A stretch of DNA of 64,000 bases from Symbiopectobacterium purcellii_A (GTDB taxonomy: Bacteria > Pseudomonadota > Gammaproteobacteria > Enterobacterales > Enterobacteriaceae): contig NZ_CP189882.1 of the NCBI RefSeq assembly GCF_052050035.1, positions 372,001 through 436,000 of the forward strand, in the 5' to 3' direction. This document shows positions 16,734 to 25,324 of this stretch, in pieces; within the stretch, counting starts at the first letter, position 1; every line of letters starts with the position of its first letter. Under the pieces are notes generated by a model that did no database searches, was not told where the DNA came from, and worked only from the letters and a program-made list of their open reading frames with translations. The translations under genes were made by a program, and so were the position numbers.

Positions 16734-17315
16734 TCACTTACATAATAGGTAATTATCGACGGCCATATCCCACTGGTACTGCTCTTTCGGTTTGGCAGGC
16801 ACGCCCGAAGACTTATCAACACGCATGTAATCTATGCTATGCGAAGGCATACCAGTCTGCTTCACCCTGTCACATATCATGGATTTCTTAGCGGGGTCTT
16901 GCATCGTCGCACGAATCCGCTCCCAAAATTGGCTCACCTGCTTTTCAGACAATTGCGCCAATGCTTCACCTAAGCGTTTTCCATGTGCCATCTTTGCATA
17001 TTGTGTACCAATAAGGTTTGCATCGAACCATGTGTAGCTTCCCGCCAAGGCATAAAGGAATACGGCTCGGTCGAACTTCTGAGCACGGACACATTCCGTC
17101 ATTTCAGCGTAGAGCTCATCGGGCCCGCCTGAAGCGCTATAAAGGGGATCGGTACGACATGCTTTTCCTGCAACCTCAAGGCTGGTACTGTTTCTGCTAT
17201 TACTCCCAGCTCTATCTGGAACTGAGCGTGTCGCAGACTGACATCCCACTAACAACAGCGACAATAATAAAGTGCTGGCTGCGAAAAAAATGGGTTTACC
17301 AGTCATAATTTTCAT
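16734..17315 (-). CDS. Putative lipoprotein of unknown function at the end of the prg-org operon
   Basis: With the start at 17315 this gives about 193 residues: MKIMTGKPIFFAASTLLLSL followed by the lipobox LLVGC, so an N-terminal lipid anchor is expected. The mature part includes CRTDPLYSASGGPDELYAEM, AGSYTWFDANLIGTQYAKMA and a C-terminal QYQWDMAVDNYLLCK, with four further cysteines. A longer frame to 17399 exists, but it would bury the signal peptide and overlaps the preceding gene. The chosen start overlaps that gene's end by 20 bp, so co-transcription with orgB is likely. I do not recognise the family and know of no counterpart at this place in Salmonella SPI-1. Confidence 0.65.
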   Translation of the reverse strand: MKIMTGKPIFFAASTLLLSLLLVGCQSATRSVPDRAGSNSRNSTSLEVAGKACRTDPLYSASGGPDELYAEMTECVRAQKFDRAVFLYALAGSYTWFDANLIGTQYAKMAHGKRLGEALAQLSEKQVSQFWERIRATMQDPAKKSMICDRVKQTGMPSHSIDYMRVDKSSGVPAKPKEQYQWDMAVDNYLLCK

Positions 17316-17496
17316 CAGGATCGAGCCCATCTGATAACATGACTTTTTGCATCCAGTCGTTGTACATAAACCGCATGGCATAATTATTGCGCTCCTCATC
17401 GCTTAGCTCTTTGACCACCTCACTGATTTCTGTGATATTTCCATCTTTTTCATAAAGCACAGTGGTGGGAGTTAATAAAGAATTAATCGTTGCCAT
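17296..17496 (-). CDS. Small acidic protein of unknown function, downstream of orgB
   Basis: This 66-residue protein (MATINSLLTPTTVLYEKDGN to SDGLDPDENYDW) is acidic, has no membrane segment and no cysteine. AAGGAAA lies 9-10 bp before the ATG; a GTG one codon earlier is also possible. It sits 12 bp after orgB and overlaps the lipoprotein gene. Salmonella has orgC at the equivalent place, but I see no clear resemblance. Size, charge and location would fit a chaperone or a small secreted accessory protein; that is inference only. Confidence 0.6.
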   Translation of the reverse strand: MATINSLLTPTTVLYEKDGNITEISEVVKELSDEERNNYAMRFMYNDWMQKVMLSDGLDPDENYDW

Positions 17497-17508
17497 CACT
17501 TATTTTCC

Positions 17509-18213
17509 TTAATTATCATCATCATCTGATATCAACCTCTCACGCAACGGTGAATACGTCCCAAGTTGCGCGTAAAGCTTTTCCAGTGTTTGCTGAGAAA
17601 GCTGTTCACAACTTTCATGCATTGATTGCGTGTCAAAAAATGTATCTATTTGATTATCAACAAACGTCTCTGGTAAAAATTCAACCAATTGCTCACGATA
17701 CTTGAATACATATCGCAAATCTTGATGATACTCAAAAATAACGCCCCCCCGGTGCATACTATCAATATAGGCCATTAATCTGCGTTTATAGCGGCGTCTG
17801 TCGCTGGGCAGCAGAATATAAAAAGGCGTTTTGTCATCTCGGCCATCAATCTCATCGGCCCAACTCTCAAACAAGGCACAGATCACGCTTTCCTTATTGA
17901 CAGTGTCACTCAACAAGCGCTTTGCCCGTTGGCGTACCTGTCCATAGAGTTCATTCACAATGCCTTGTTTATCCTGAATAAAACCGGTTACTGTTTCGAT
18001 TGAAGTCACCACGCCGTGTTCATAACCATTGCGATAGGCCTGCTGGCGTATTGCCTCGGCGTCACGACTGGCATCGCTGATGATCTTTTTGGCATGTTCC
18101 CTGGCCTGCGCCACGACGCTGATTCTCAGATTATGTGCTACACGATTCTTGTTTGTTAGCAGCACATTTTCTTGCAGCATATTGGCATATGATGTCTCAA
18201 CATCTTTGAGCAT
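17509..18213 (-). CDS. orgB: T3SS stator/sorting-platform protein OrgB (SctL)
   Basis: This 234-residue protein (Salmonella OrgB has 226) has a helical N-terminal half with heptad-like charge spacing (AREHAKKIISDASRDAEAIR) that would link the ATPase to SctQ. The C-terminal domain includes FYILLPSDRRRYKRRLMAYI and VIFEYHQDLRYVFKY. SctL proteins hold and restrain the ATPase InvC at the cytosolic face of the export apparatus. The start overlaps the orgA stop by 17 bp. It ends in a short acidic run (SDDDDN). The frame is intact. Confidence 0.85.
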   Translation of the reverse strand: MLKDVETSYANMLQENVLLTNKNRVAHNLRISVVAQAREHAKKIISDASRDAEAIRQQAYRNGYEHGVVTSIETVTGFIQDKQGIVNELYGQVRQRAKRLLSDTVNKESVICALFESWADEIDGRDDKTPFYILLPSDRRRYKRRLMAYIDSMHRGGVIFEYHQDLRYVFKYREQLVEFLPETFVDNQIDTFFDTQSMHESCEQLSQQTLEKLYAQLGTYSPLRERLISDDDDN

Positions 18214-18766
18214 ATTGAATAGCCATCCTCATTGCTAATTCATTATCACCGATGGGTATCGGCAGCACATTCTCCACATCGTTGTCCGCAGAAAACAATA
18301 ATGGCAGTCGTTCTCTCATTGCCGTCGAGACAGAAGCGGAGAATAAGTCAATTTCTTGTTTAGCGCACAATGCATATTGCTCCAAGGAATAAGAAAATGT
18401 ACTCACTGGATTACTTTCAAGCAGATTCAACAATGAAAATTGCCTGACAGATTTTTCAAGCTTCCACCAGATTCCACACTGAAACAGATTGCTCTTATAG
18501 CGCTGACAAGCCACCATAAAGGCCGCCTTGGTTAGCAAATGCCAATGCGCAGCTAAATATCGCTCTCTTTCATTATTCAGATCGAGCGGTTCAACCGAAA
18601 GGGAAAAGTTTTCGATTAAAATATCATTTATGATTCGATGACACCCTGGCGTCGAAAACCCTGGGGGCAGTGAAAAACGTTTTGGGTGAATCCAGGATAA
18701 CGGATTATATATGATATTCAGGCTATTACCGCATTCCCTTTGCTCTTTATCCATTACTCTTTCCAT
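18197..18766 (-). CDS. orgA: T3SS sorting-platform adaptor OrgA (SctK)
   Basis: This 189-residue protein (Salmonella OrgA about 199) has the SctK-type N-terminal motif IIYNPLSWIHPKRFSLPPGF, and then LAAHWHLLTKAAFMVACQRY. SctK links the PrgH ring to the SpaO pods of the sorting platform. It lies 16 bp after prgK and overlaps orgB, the same order as in SPI-1. A second possible start (MDKEQ) lies four codons further in. Family assignment rests on the N-terminal motif, size and gene order. Confidence 0.85.
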   Translation of the reverse strand: MERVMDKEQRECGNSLNIIYNPLSWIHPKRFSLPPGFSTPGCHRIINDILIENFSLSVEPLDLNNERERYLAAHWHLLTKAAFMVACQRYKSNLFQCGIWWKLEKSVRQFSLLNLLESNPVSTFSYSLEQYALCAKQEIDLFSASVSTAMRERLPLLFSADNDVENVLPIPIGDNELAMRMAIQYAQRC

Positions 18767-18782
18767 GACATTCAGATATTAA

Positions 18783-19592
18783 CTATTTTCTATCTTCAGT
18801 GACATTTACGTGGAGTTCAGGATCATCCGATGCAGTTTTATTATTCGTCTGTGTCAGGACACGCTTCTTTAACTTATCTAAAAAGGCATGCTGACGTTGA
18901 CTAATGAACAACAGCATCGCGGCTAACAAGGCAACGGTTACCACACCAAGGCTTATTAACCATGTCGGTGTGTTAGACTTTGCCGCCTGAATGGATACCG
19001 GAGCATGCCGCTGAACGTCATTAATTTTAGATAACACAACAGAAATATTGTCGTAATTAACATCCTCAAAACTATTTTTAAGAAAGCGCTTTACGTCACT
19101 GATTAACAAGGTGGTATCTGTAATGCTGTTATCATAATTGAGCAACGTTGAAAGATGAACGGCCGATCTTCTCCTATCGCCATCGCTGGAGCTCATATCG
19201 TAGCTCACATGCACGCGAGCGGAAACGACCCCTGAAATTGACAGCAACGAATGCTCAAGTCGTTGCTCGATGCCGGAATAGAGACGAGCCTTCTCAGCGC
19301 GCGGAGAAGAAACAAGCGCATCAGCAGGAAACAGCTGTGCAATATCGATCGCGGGTGGACGCGGCAGCCCATAAGTATTCATTAAATCAACAGAAGCCGA
19401 AAAATCTTGAGCGCTTACAGAGAGACTATATCCCTCTTTTTTGATCTCATTTTTATCAACCTTGATGTTATTGCGCTGTAAAAGCGCAATAACTTCATTA
19501 GCCTGTTGTTGATCTAACCCTTTCAGCAAAACATCTTGCTTACAACCTACAAGAAAAGCTGCCAGTATGGGAAATAACAGGTATTTATTCAT
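18783..19592 (-). CDS. prgK: T3SS inner-membrane ring lipoprotein PrgK (SctJ)
   Basis: The 269-residue protein has a lipobox (AAFLVGC, lipidated Cys17) and then the SctJ ring-building domains: LKGLDQQQANEVIALLQRNN, SLSVSAQDFSASVDLMNTYG and LEHSLLSISGVVSARVHVSY. A single membrane helix lies at about residues 210-229 and a basic/polar cytosolic tail follows. Together with PrgH it forms the inner-membrane ring (24 copies in Salmonella). It is 2 bp from prgJ, so translation is probably coupled. The frame is intact. Confidence 0.93.
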   Translation of the reverse strand: MNKYLLFPILAAFLVGCKQDVLLKGLDQQQANEVIALLQRNNIKVDKNEIKKEGYSLSVSAQDFSASVDLMNTYGLPRPPAIDIAQLFPADALVSSPRAEKARLYSGIEQRLEHSLLSISGVVSARVHVSYDMSSSDGDRRRSAVHLSTLLNYDNSITDTTLLISDVKRFLKNSFEDVNYDNISVVLSKINDVQRHAPVSIQAAKSNTPTWLISLGVVTVALLAAMLLFISQRQHAFLDKLKKRVLTQTNNKTASDDPELHVNVTEDRK

Positions 19593-19594
19593 GA

Positions 19595-19897
19595 TTATGA
19601 ACGTAATAATGTTTCAACAGCACTGACCCCTTTACGCGTCAATGTACTGATGAGTGATACATGTAAGTTATAGTCAGAAGTTCGCTGTTGAAGTTCTGCC
19701 AACATTTCAGGATCTGTGGAAGCATTGGTGTTTTTCAACAACGAAATCACGTTACGTTGCTCCGCAGACATATTTACCGATTCCCGCGCATAAGCGCGAA
19801 GCAAACGATCTTCCAGCGACACATGGGCAGATTCTGGCATGGTAATATCATGCCAATTGCCAGATAACTGTGTCACCATACTGGTGTTATGATTCAT
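19595..19897 (-). CDS. prgJ: T3SS inner rod protein PrgJ (SctI)
   Basis: The protein has 100 residues (Salmonella PrgJ 101). Its C-terminal helix DPEMLAELQQRTSDYNLHVS followed by LISTLTRKGVSAVETLLRS is the region shared with needle proteins. PrgJ forms the rod that connects the export gate to the needle base. It lies between prgI and prgK with gaps of 2 and 21 bp, as in SPI-1. Confidence 0.92.
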   Translation of the reverse strand: MNHNTSMVTQLSGNWHDITMPESAHVSLEDRLLRAYARESVNMSAEQRNVISLLKNTNASTDPEMLAELQQRTSDYNLHVSLISTLTRKGVSAVETLLRS

Positions 19898-19918
19898 AGC
19901 CTAATCCTGGTAACAGCA

Positions 19919-20176
19919 TTAACGGAAGTTGGCAATAATCGCAGAGCCCACATCTTTGTATACCTTCACAACGTTAGATTGCGCGTTACGGTACAGTGTA
20001 TACTCTGACAAACGAGACTGATAAATCGCCAACAGCTCTGGGTTAGAAGGGTCTGCTTGCAGTTTTGTTAGCGCCGCATCCAATTCTGTATTAAGATCTT
20101 TTACACCATCGTCAAAGTCTGACGATTTTTTTGACAAAAAACCACTCCATGTTGGGTCTGTACTTATGTCGCTCAT
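19919..20176 (-). CDS. prgI: T3SS needle subunit PrgI (SctF)
   Basis: This 85-residue helical hairpin protein (Salmonella PrgI 80) shows LQADPSNPELLAIYQSRLSE, containing the conserved turn DPSNPxxLAxYQ, and the C-terminal YRNAQSNVVKVYKDVGSAII. SctF polymerises into the extracellular needle. The gene lies 13 bp after prgH with AAGGATT before its ATG. The frame is intact. Confidence 0.94.
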   Translation of the reverse strand: MSDISTDPTWSGFLSKKSSDFDDGVKDLNTELDAALTKLQADPSNPELLAIYQSRLSEYTLYRNAQSNVVKVYKDVGSAIIANFR

Positions 20177-20189
20177 ATAAAATCCTTAC

Positions 20190-21392
20190 TTATGTTTTTG
20201 GAAAATACCAATGCCCAGCGCCAAGCTTTATGTAGCTCTGCTCGCCAAATTTAAATGATTTATCTTTGAACCAATCAGTTTCCAGCTCAACAGAAAAGTG
20301 AACATATCTCACACCCCACTGTTGATAGTATTGATTGACAAAGTTTTTGATACTTTCGAGCATGCCATCTTCTATGACGCCCAATATAACAAAGGTGACA
20401 GTATCGCCATTGTCTATTTCACGAAAAGAGAGCGCCATCTTTTTCAATCCTTGATTGGCAATACTCCTGACTGTTTTATCCTCCAGATTGTCGAAGCTTA
20501 CTGAATCCATATAGGGGAATTTTTCTTTCAGGGCAGCAATAAAATCCCCGCGTACCTTTTCACTTAATTCATTTCTTTCTGTGCTCATTATAAGCATTGG
20601 GTGTTGAGGATCACTCAACCGTACCTGATGAAACTTCAATGCAGGCCAATAGGTTTCCACCCAACGCGAAATTCGCTCCTCTTCACTGGCAATATTGACA
20701 ACAGTAACCTGTTGACGCAGCGGATTTCTGACCATGGTTTGAATAGCCCAATCACTCGCTTTCTCACTACCAGCAAAAACATAAATCCAATTATTACGAG
20801 CATAAACTATCTGATAATCATCGGACGCAAAATTCAATAATGTTGAGACATTGTCAATCTGGCGCTGTGTTCCCGTCAGGTAGCCATAACCCGCAGCGAA
20901 TACAGCACTCAATAAGGCAACCGCTGCCAACGACTTATACCATACACTTTTAGTATTCTTAACAACCTCAGCCGTCGCTGAGGCTTGTGCCTTGGCGCTG
21001 TCCGGATATTCCCCGGATAGGATGTCGTCCGAGAATTCAGAATACTGATTTCGCCAGGCAAATTTTTGCATCCCGACGGTGATAACTTCATTTTCTGACA
21101 ATGCAATCAGTGGTGAGCAATCGTCTGAGATCTCACGCACATAAACATGGCATGAATCACTCAGTTTAACGATTATTTCGAAACTTACATCCGTCTGTTC
21201 AGCCGGAATATAAATAGTATTATCAGGCATCTGCGTGCCATTATATTGCTTGCTAATCGTTTTTTCATCAGTTGAAAGAAAAAGTGTGTTGCCTTCAAGT
21301 AAAGCAAACTCACATCCACGTAAAACGCCGTTAAGCAGCCTAACGACTATCCTTTTTTCTTTATCGATATTTCTATCTTCATCCAATAACAT
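20190..21392 (-). CDS. prgH: T3SS inner-membrane ring protein PrgH (SctD)
   Basis: The 400-residue protein (Salmonella PrgH 392) has an N-terminal FHA-like cytosolic domain (VRLLNGVLRGCEFALLEGNT), one membrane helix at about 154-173 (SLAAVALLSAVFAAGYGYL) and a periplasmic ring-building part (WVETYWPALKFHQVRLSDPQ onward). It makes the outer of the two inner-membrane rings and anchors the sorting platform through OrgA. It is the first gene of the prgHIJK-orgAB unit; the promoter should lie in 21393-21684. Confidence 0.92.
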   Translation of the reverse strand: MLLDEDRNIDKEKRIVVRLLNGVLRGCEFALLEGNTLFLSTDEKTISKQYNGTQMPDNTIYIPAEQTDVSFEIIVKLSDSCHVYVREISDDCSPLIALSENEVITVGMQKFAWRNQYSEFSDDILSGEYPDSAKAQASATAEVVKNTKSVWYKSLAAVALLSAVFAAGYGYLTGTQRQIDNVSTLLNFASDDYQIVYARNNWIYVFAGSEKASDWAIQTMVRNPLRQQVTVVNIASEEERISRWVETYWPALKFHQVRLSDPQHPMLIMSTERNELSEKVRGDFIAALKEKFPYMDSVSFDNLEDKTVRSIANQGLKKMALSFREIDNGDTVTFVILGVIEDGMLESIKNFVNQYYQQWGVRYVHFSVELETDWFKDKSFKFGEQSYIKLGAGHWYFPKT

Positions 21393-21684
21393 TGCTAAAT
21401 TCTCAAGGAAATCGATACCATTACATTCACTTTTGACAAGATATCCCAGCTAGCTACCAACATCTTGATTCAATAATAATGGAAAATTGATTTCACATCA
21501 GATTTGCCAGCCAGTAACCTAATAATTGTCAAGAAAAATAATGAGAGTGTATACTCCCACATAGAAAAGAGTACTTATCGTCAATATAATTGGTTATTTT
21601 TAGAAAGGACAAGCGACTGAGAAAGTAAAGAGAGGTGAGAAGGAATGAATAATGGGCCGAGTAACACCCCGACCCACATTTAGA
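21393..21684. other. Intergenic region upstream of prgH
   Basis: These 292 bases have no gene. This is where the prgH promoter and a HilA-type box would be expected; I cannot identify either with confidence. In Salmonella the sptP, sicP, iagB, hilD and hilA genes stand between iacP and prgH. Here they are absent, and the HilA-like gene lies beyond orgB instead. Confidence 0.5.
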
Positions 21685-21924
21685 TTAATTGCATTGTTCA
21701 TGAATCAGTCGATAGAGATCCTTAACATAGTTCACATCGTCCAGCCCATCATCTTTAATGTTAAGCGCAAACTCCTGCTCGAGCACTAACATCAGATCTA
21801 TCATCATCATTGAATCAGCCAATAGATCGTAATATAGGTGTTTCTCTGGTAATACATCCGCAGAAGAACAATTTATAACAGAAGAAACCACATTATTGAT
21901 GCGTTCCTCAACGTTTTGATTCAT
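21685..21924 (-). CDS. iacP: T3SS-associated acyl carrier protein (IacP-like)
   Basis: This 79-residue acyl-carrier fold protein has the phosphopantetheine site LLADSMMMIDL, with Ser38 as the attachment residue. In Salmonella, IacP takes part in secretion and maturation of SPI-1 translocators and effectors; its position just after the sip genes is the same there (82 residues). AGAAGGAAT precedes the ATG. The attachment Ser is preserved, so the gene is probably functional. It is not the fatty-acid AcpP, whose motif is GADSLDTVELVM. Confidence 0.88.
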   Translation of the reverse strand: MNQNVEERINNVVSSVINCSSADVLPEKHLYYDLLADSMMMIDLMLVLEQEFALNIKDDGLDDVNYVKDLYRLIHEQCN

Positions 21925-22027
21925 TACTATTCCTTCTAAATCTCACAGAATAAGCCAATTAAAATGACGTCAGGTCGCTTGTACCAAACAGGACGACCAC
22001 TTCTCATCCCTAAAGGATGTTAACGGT

Positions 22028-25000
22028 TTACTTTTTAGTAACCCCGTCAGTATTGATATAAGATTGCTTTGCCGTAGCACCTTGCCTTCCGGTCCAAAAT
22101 GGACCTTTGTAGGGGGCATAGCCCGTAGCAGTAACCGTCTTATTTTCTCCCGAAGATGCCACCTGGTGACGATTGGCCAAAGAGGGCTCTCTGGCTGTCG
22201 ACGCAGAATCCGCCCGTAACACATCATCTGTGGTTTCAACCTTCGAGGTTTCAGGTTCAACGCGTGCTTTGTGTTGAGAAACACGCGCAGAGTGCTCAAC
22301 GCCACGGGTTACCGGGGTAACTGCATCCTTTTTGTCTACAGCGCGCCTTTCAATGGTGCTGCTTGAAACCGCTTTGGCTAAAGGTTCAACATCACGCCCG
22401 ATACTGCCTGACCCGTTTAGCACATTGCCTACTGTAGATACATCTGAATTCGAAGCATATTTTTTGAAATCTACTGCGCCGGTCCTACCCGTTCTGTGTG
22501 GTCCCATATAGATATTAGACTTTTGCGCGCTGATACCAGCCGCATCCATCGACAACGGTTGTTGACGCATTGCCTGTGCAGGTGTTGTAGTGGCTTTTTG
22601 GGGCTGTGTCTCAAACACATTGTTCGCTTTCACGTTGCCTTTGCTGCCATCACGCTCACCAGGGTTTTCTCCCCCTGCGGGGTTTAATCTTGCCAGCAGC
22701 TCCTTTTCATCGCGTCCTGGAAGCGGCTCTCGCCGTCCTGCCAGGGTATCGGTTTCAGCAATCGTTTTGTGCCAATAACGTTTAAACTCTGCGGCGCCGG
22801 TGCGTCCTGTTCGGTTTGGACCGATATAAGGTTCAATCGAAGGACGACCCCCCTCTTGCGACCGAGGTTCAGAAGATTGCACAAGCGCTGCGTTACTTTT
22901 GGCTTTGCTTAACGTTGTAGCAAACTGCGCCCGTTGCCGAGCGAATGGCGCTGCATGAAGCGCTTGATTCGCTCCCCGATCGCTAACAGGATTTTCGCCT
23001 GCCGTAAGGTGAGAATGGGGCTGTGTCTCAAACACATTGTTCGCTTTCACGTTGCCTTTGCTGCCATCACGCTCACCAGGGTTTTCTCCCCCTGCGGGGT
23101 TTAATCTTGCCAGCAGCTCCTTTTCATCGCGTCCTGGAAGCGGCTCTCGCCGTCCTGTCAGGGTATCGGTTTCAGCAATCGTTTTGTGCCAATAACGTTT
23201 AAACTCTGCGGCGCCGGTGCGTCCTGTTCGGTTTGGACCGATATAAGGTTCAATCGAAGGACGACCCCCCTCTTGCGACCGAGGTTCAGAAGATTGCACA
23301 AGCGCTGCGTTACTTTTGGCTTTGCTTAACGTTGTAGCAAACTGCGCCCGTTGCCGAGCGAATGGCGCTGCATGAAGCGCTTGATTCGCTCCCCGATCGC
23401 TAACAGGATTTTCGCCTGCCGTAAGGTGAGAATGGGGCTGTGTCTCAAACACATTGTTCGCTTTCACGTTGCCTTTGCTGCCATCACGCTCACCAGGGTT
23501 TTCTCCCCCTGCGGGGTTTAATCTTACCAGCAGCTCCTTTTCATCGCGTCCTGGAAGCGGCTCTCGCCGTCCTGCCAGGGTATCGGTTTCAGCAATCGTT
23601 TTGTGCCAATAACGTTTAAACTCTGCGGCGCCGGTGCGTCCTGTTCGGTTTGGACCGATATAAGGTTCAATCGAAGGACGACCCCCCTCTTGCGACCGAG
23701 GTTCAGAAGATTGCACAAGCGCTGCGTTACTTTTGGCTTTGCTTAACGTTGTAGCAAACTGCGCCCGTTGCCGAGCGAATGGCGCTGCATGAAGCGCTTG
23801 ATTCGCTCCCCGATCGCTAACAGGATTTTCGCCTGCCGTAAGGTGAGAATGGGGCTGTGTCTCAAACACATTGTTCGCTTTCACGTTGCCTTTGCTGCCA
23901 TCACGCTCACCAGGGTTTTCTCCCCCTGCGGGGTTTAATCTTACCAGCAGCTCCTTTTCATCGCGTCCTGGAAGCGGCTCTCGCCGTCCTGCCAGGGTAT
24001 CGGTTTCAGCAATCGTTTTGTGCCAATAACGTTTAAACTCTGCGGCGCCGGTGCGTCCTGTTCGGTTTGGACCGATATAAGGTTCAATCGAAGGACGACC
24101 CCCCTCTTGCGACCGAGGTTCAGAAGATTGCACAAGCGCTGCGTTACTTTTGGCTTTGCTTAACGTTGTAGCAAACTGCGCCCGTTGCCGAGCGAATGGC
24201 GCTGCATGAAGCGCTTGATTCGCTCCCCGATCGCTAACAGGATTTTCGCCTGCCGTAAGGTGAGAATTCGGATTACTGACATTCTTATCACGTGAATGAA
24301 CACCATCACTTTTAATCCCCGTACCAGCATCAGCCTCTTTTTTTACAGGAACCTCTTTCGTGTCATCATTTTTTTTGGGCCCTCCTTCTCGCTTCAAGTA
24401 GTCCTTAAAGAGATCTAACTTGATGGGTTGATGAGAAAAAAGAGCATCCGCACGCAGGAACCCACTCCTTGAATTAATAACATTTTCCATCTTTTCAAAA
24501 ACGCGGATTGATTCACGGAAAGGGCCATTCTCCCACTCTTTATGGAGCACATCACGCAAATGACTATCCGGCAAGGACTTGATTTCATTCATAACCATGA
24601 TATGAATTTCTTTATTATAATCTAAGCCTTTTAATTCTGCCTGATTGGAAATTCTATCCATAAATTGATCGAATGACTTGAGTGCCTTAAAGCCTTTTCT
24701 CGATGAACCCGCAATTGGTGAATTAAAACCCAACTTATATTCATTTACATTATCGACAAGAAACTTAACATCCTTCTTTATAGCATCAATATTCGACGTA
24801 TCGTTTTCGGCATATGAATCATGTAACTTTTGAGTCAATACCAATGCTAGCTTAACTTTTTGTATAGCTTGATTATTACTACCAGACGCAGAGAGTACTG
24901 ATAAAAAATCACCAAATCCCTTGATGTCATTTTTACTTTTCCAAAACTCAATCGCATCCTGTTCCATTTTTTCTGAAAAAACCATGCTGTTAGGAAGTGA

Positions 25001-25315
25001 GTCAAGGAAATTATTGATTCCTACCGCATCTTCAGGACAAGACTTCGGAGCCTCCACATTCTGATTTAACACTTCATTGCGATTTGCGTTGTTCCTCACC
25101 CCCATAAAATCTTTCTTAATACACAGAGCGGGGTCTTGAGTCATTTGCTTTATCAAGCCTATTTTACCTTTGAACTTCCCGCCAGAGGCTCGGTATATTT
25201 TATTGGATTGACGCACGTTTTTTAGCGTTTTACATTTAACATTCCTCTTTAGTACTCTAACTGCGGGATAAGAATTACGTACTGTGTGTGTATGTATAAC
25301 TTTATTATTCATCAT
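22028..25315 (-). CDS. Large tandem-repeat protein in the SipA effector position
   Basis: 1095 residues are encoded directly after sipD, where Salmonella has sipA (685 residues). Residues 1 to about 350 are non-repetitive and helical (FGDFLSVLSASGSNNQAIQK, LVDNVNEYKLGFNSPIAGSS, RDVLHKEWENGPFRESIRVF) and may correspond to a SipA-type chaperone-binding and N-terminal domain. A polar linker is followed by four near-identical 139-residue repeats, each with YIGPNRTGRTGAAEFKRYW and REPLPGRDEKELL. The C-terminal part has two diverged versions of the core motif (YMGPHRTGRTGAVDFKKY and YKGPFWTGRQGATAKQSY). There is no signal peptide or membrane segment. I infer a T3SS substrate from position; the biochemical activity is unknown, and I see no recognisable SipA actin-binding domain. 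Confidence 0.75.
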   Translation of the reverse strand: MMNNKVIHTHTVRNSYPAVRVLKRNVKCKTLKNVRQSNKIYRASGGKFKGKIGLIKQMTQDPALCIKKDFMGVRNNANRNEVLNQNVEAPKSCPEDAVGINNFLDSLPNSMVFSEKMEQDAIEFWKSKNDIKGFGDFLSVLSASGSNNQAIQKVKLALVLTQKLHDSYAENDTSNIDAIKKDVKFLVDNVNEYKLGFNSPIAGSSRKGFKALKSFDQFMDRISNQAELKGLDYNKEIHIMVMNEIKSLPDSHLRDVLHKEWENGPFRESIRVFEKMENVINSRSGFLRADALFSHQPIKLDLFKDYLKREGGPKKNDDTKEVPVKKEADAGTGIKSDGVHSRDKNVSNPNSHLTAGENPVSDRGANQALHAAPFARQRAQFATTLSKAKSNAALVQSSEPRSQEGGRPSIEPYIGPNRTGRTGAAEFKRYWHKTIAETDTLAGRREPLPGRDEKELLVRLNPAGGENPGERDGSKGNVKANNVFETQPHSHLTAGENPVSDRGANQALHAAPFARQRAQFATTLSKAKSNAALVQSSEPRSQEGGRPSIEPYIGPNRTGRTGAAEFKRYWHKTIAETDTLAGRREPLPGRDEKELLVRLNPAGGENPGERDGSKGNVKANNVFETQPHSHLTAGENPVSDRGANQALHAAPFARQRAQFATTLSKAKSNAALVQSSEPRSQEGGRPSIEPYIGPNRTGRTGAAEFKRYWHKTIAETDTLTGRREPLPGRDEKELLARLNPAGGENPGERDGSKGNVKANNVFETQPHSHLTAGENPVSDRGANQALHAAPFARQRAQFATTLSKAKSNAALVQSSEPRSQEGGRPSIEPYIGPNRTGRTGAAEFKRYWHKTIAETDTLAGRREPLPGRDEKELLARLNPAGGENPGERDGSKGNVKANNVFETQPQKATTTPAQAMRQQPLSMDAAGISAQKSNIYMGPHRTGRTGAVDFKKYASNSDVSTVGNVLNGSGSIGRDVEPLAKAVSSSTIERRAVDKKDAVTPVTRGVEHSARVSQHKARVEPETSKVETTDDVLRADSASTAREPSLANRHQVASSGENKTVTATGYAPYKGPFWTGRQGATAKQSYINTDGVTKK
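22601..24268 (-). repeat. Four tandem 417-bp coding repeats
   Basis: The period is exactly 417 bp (units begin near 22601, 23018, 23435 and 23852), four full units with only a few base differences, such as Ala/Thr in TLAGRR and Val/Ala in LLVRL. 417 is a multiple of three, so gain or loss of units keeps the frame. The near-identity implies recent amplification or ongoing homogenisation. Confidence 0.95.
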
Positions 25316-25324
25316 ACTGCCACC

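Noticed and set aside
21685..21924. Housekeeping acyl carrier protein AcpP
   Set aside because: The attachment-site context (LLADSMMMIDL) and position after sip genes fit IacP, and it lacks the AcpP motif.
22601..24268. Regular repeats that might be a CRISPR array
   Set aside because: Units are 417 bp, contiguous without spacers and lie inside one open frame; this is a coding tandem repeat.
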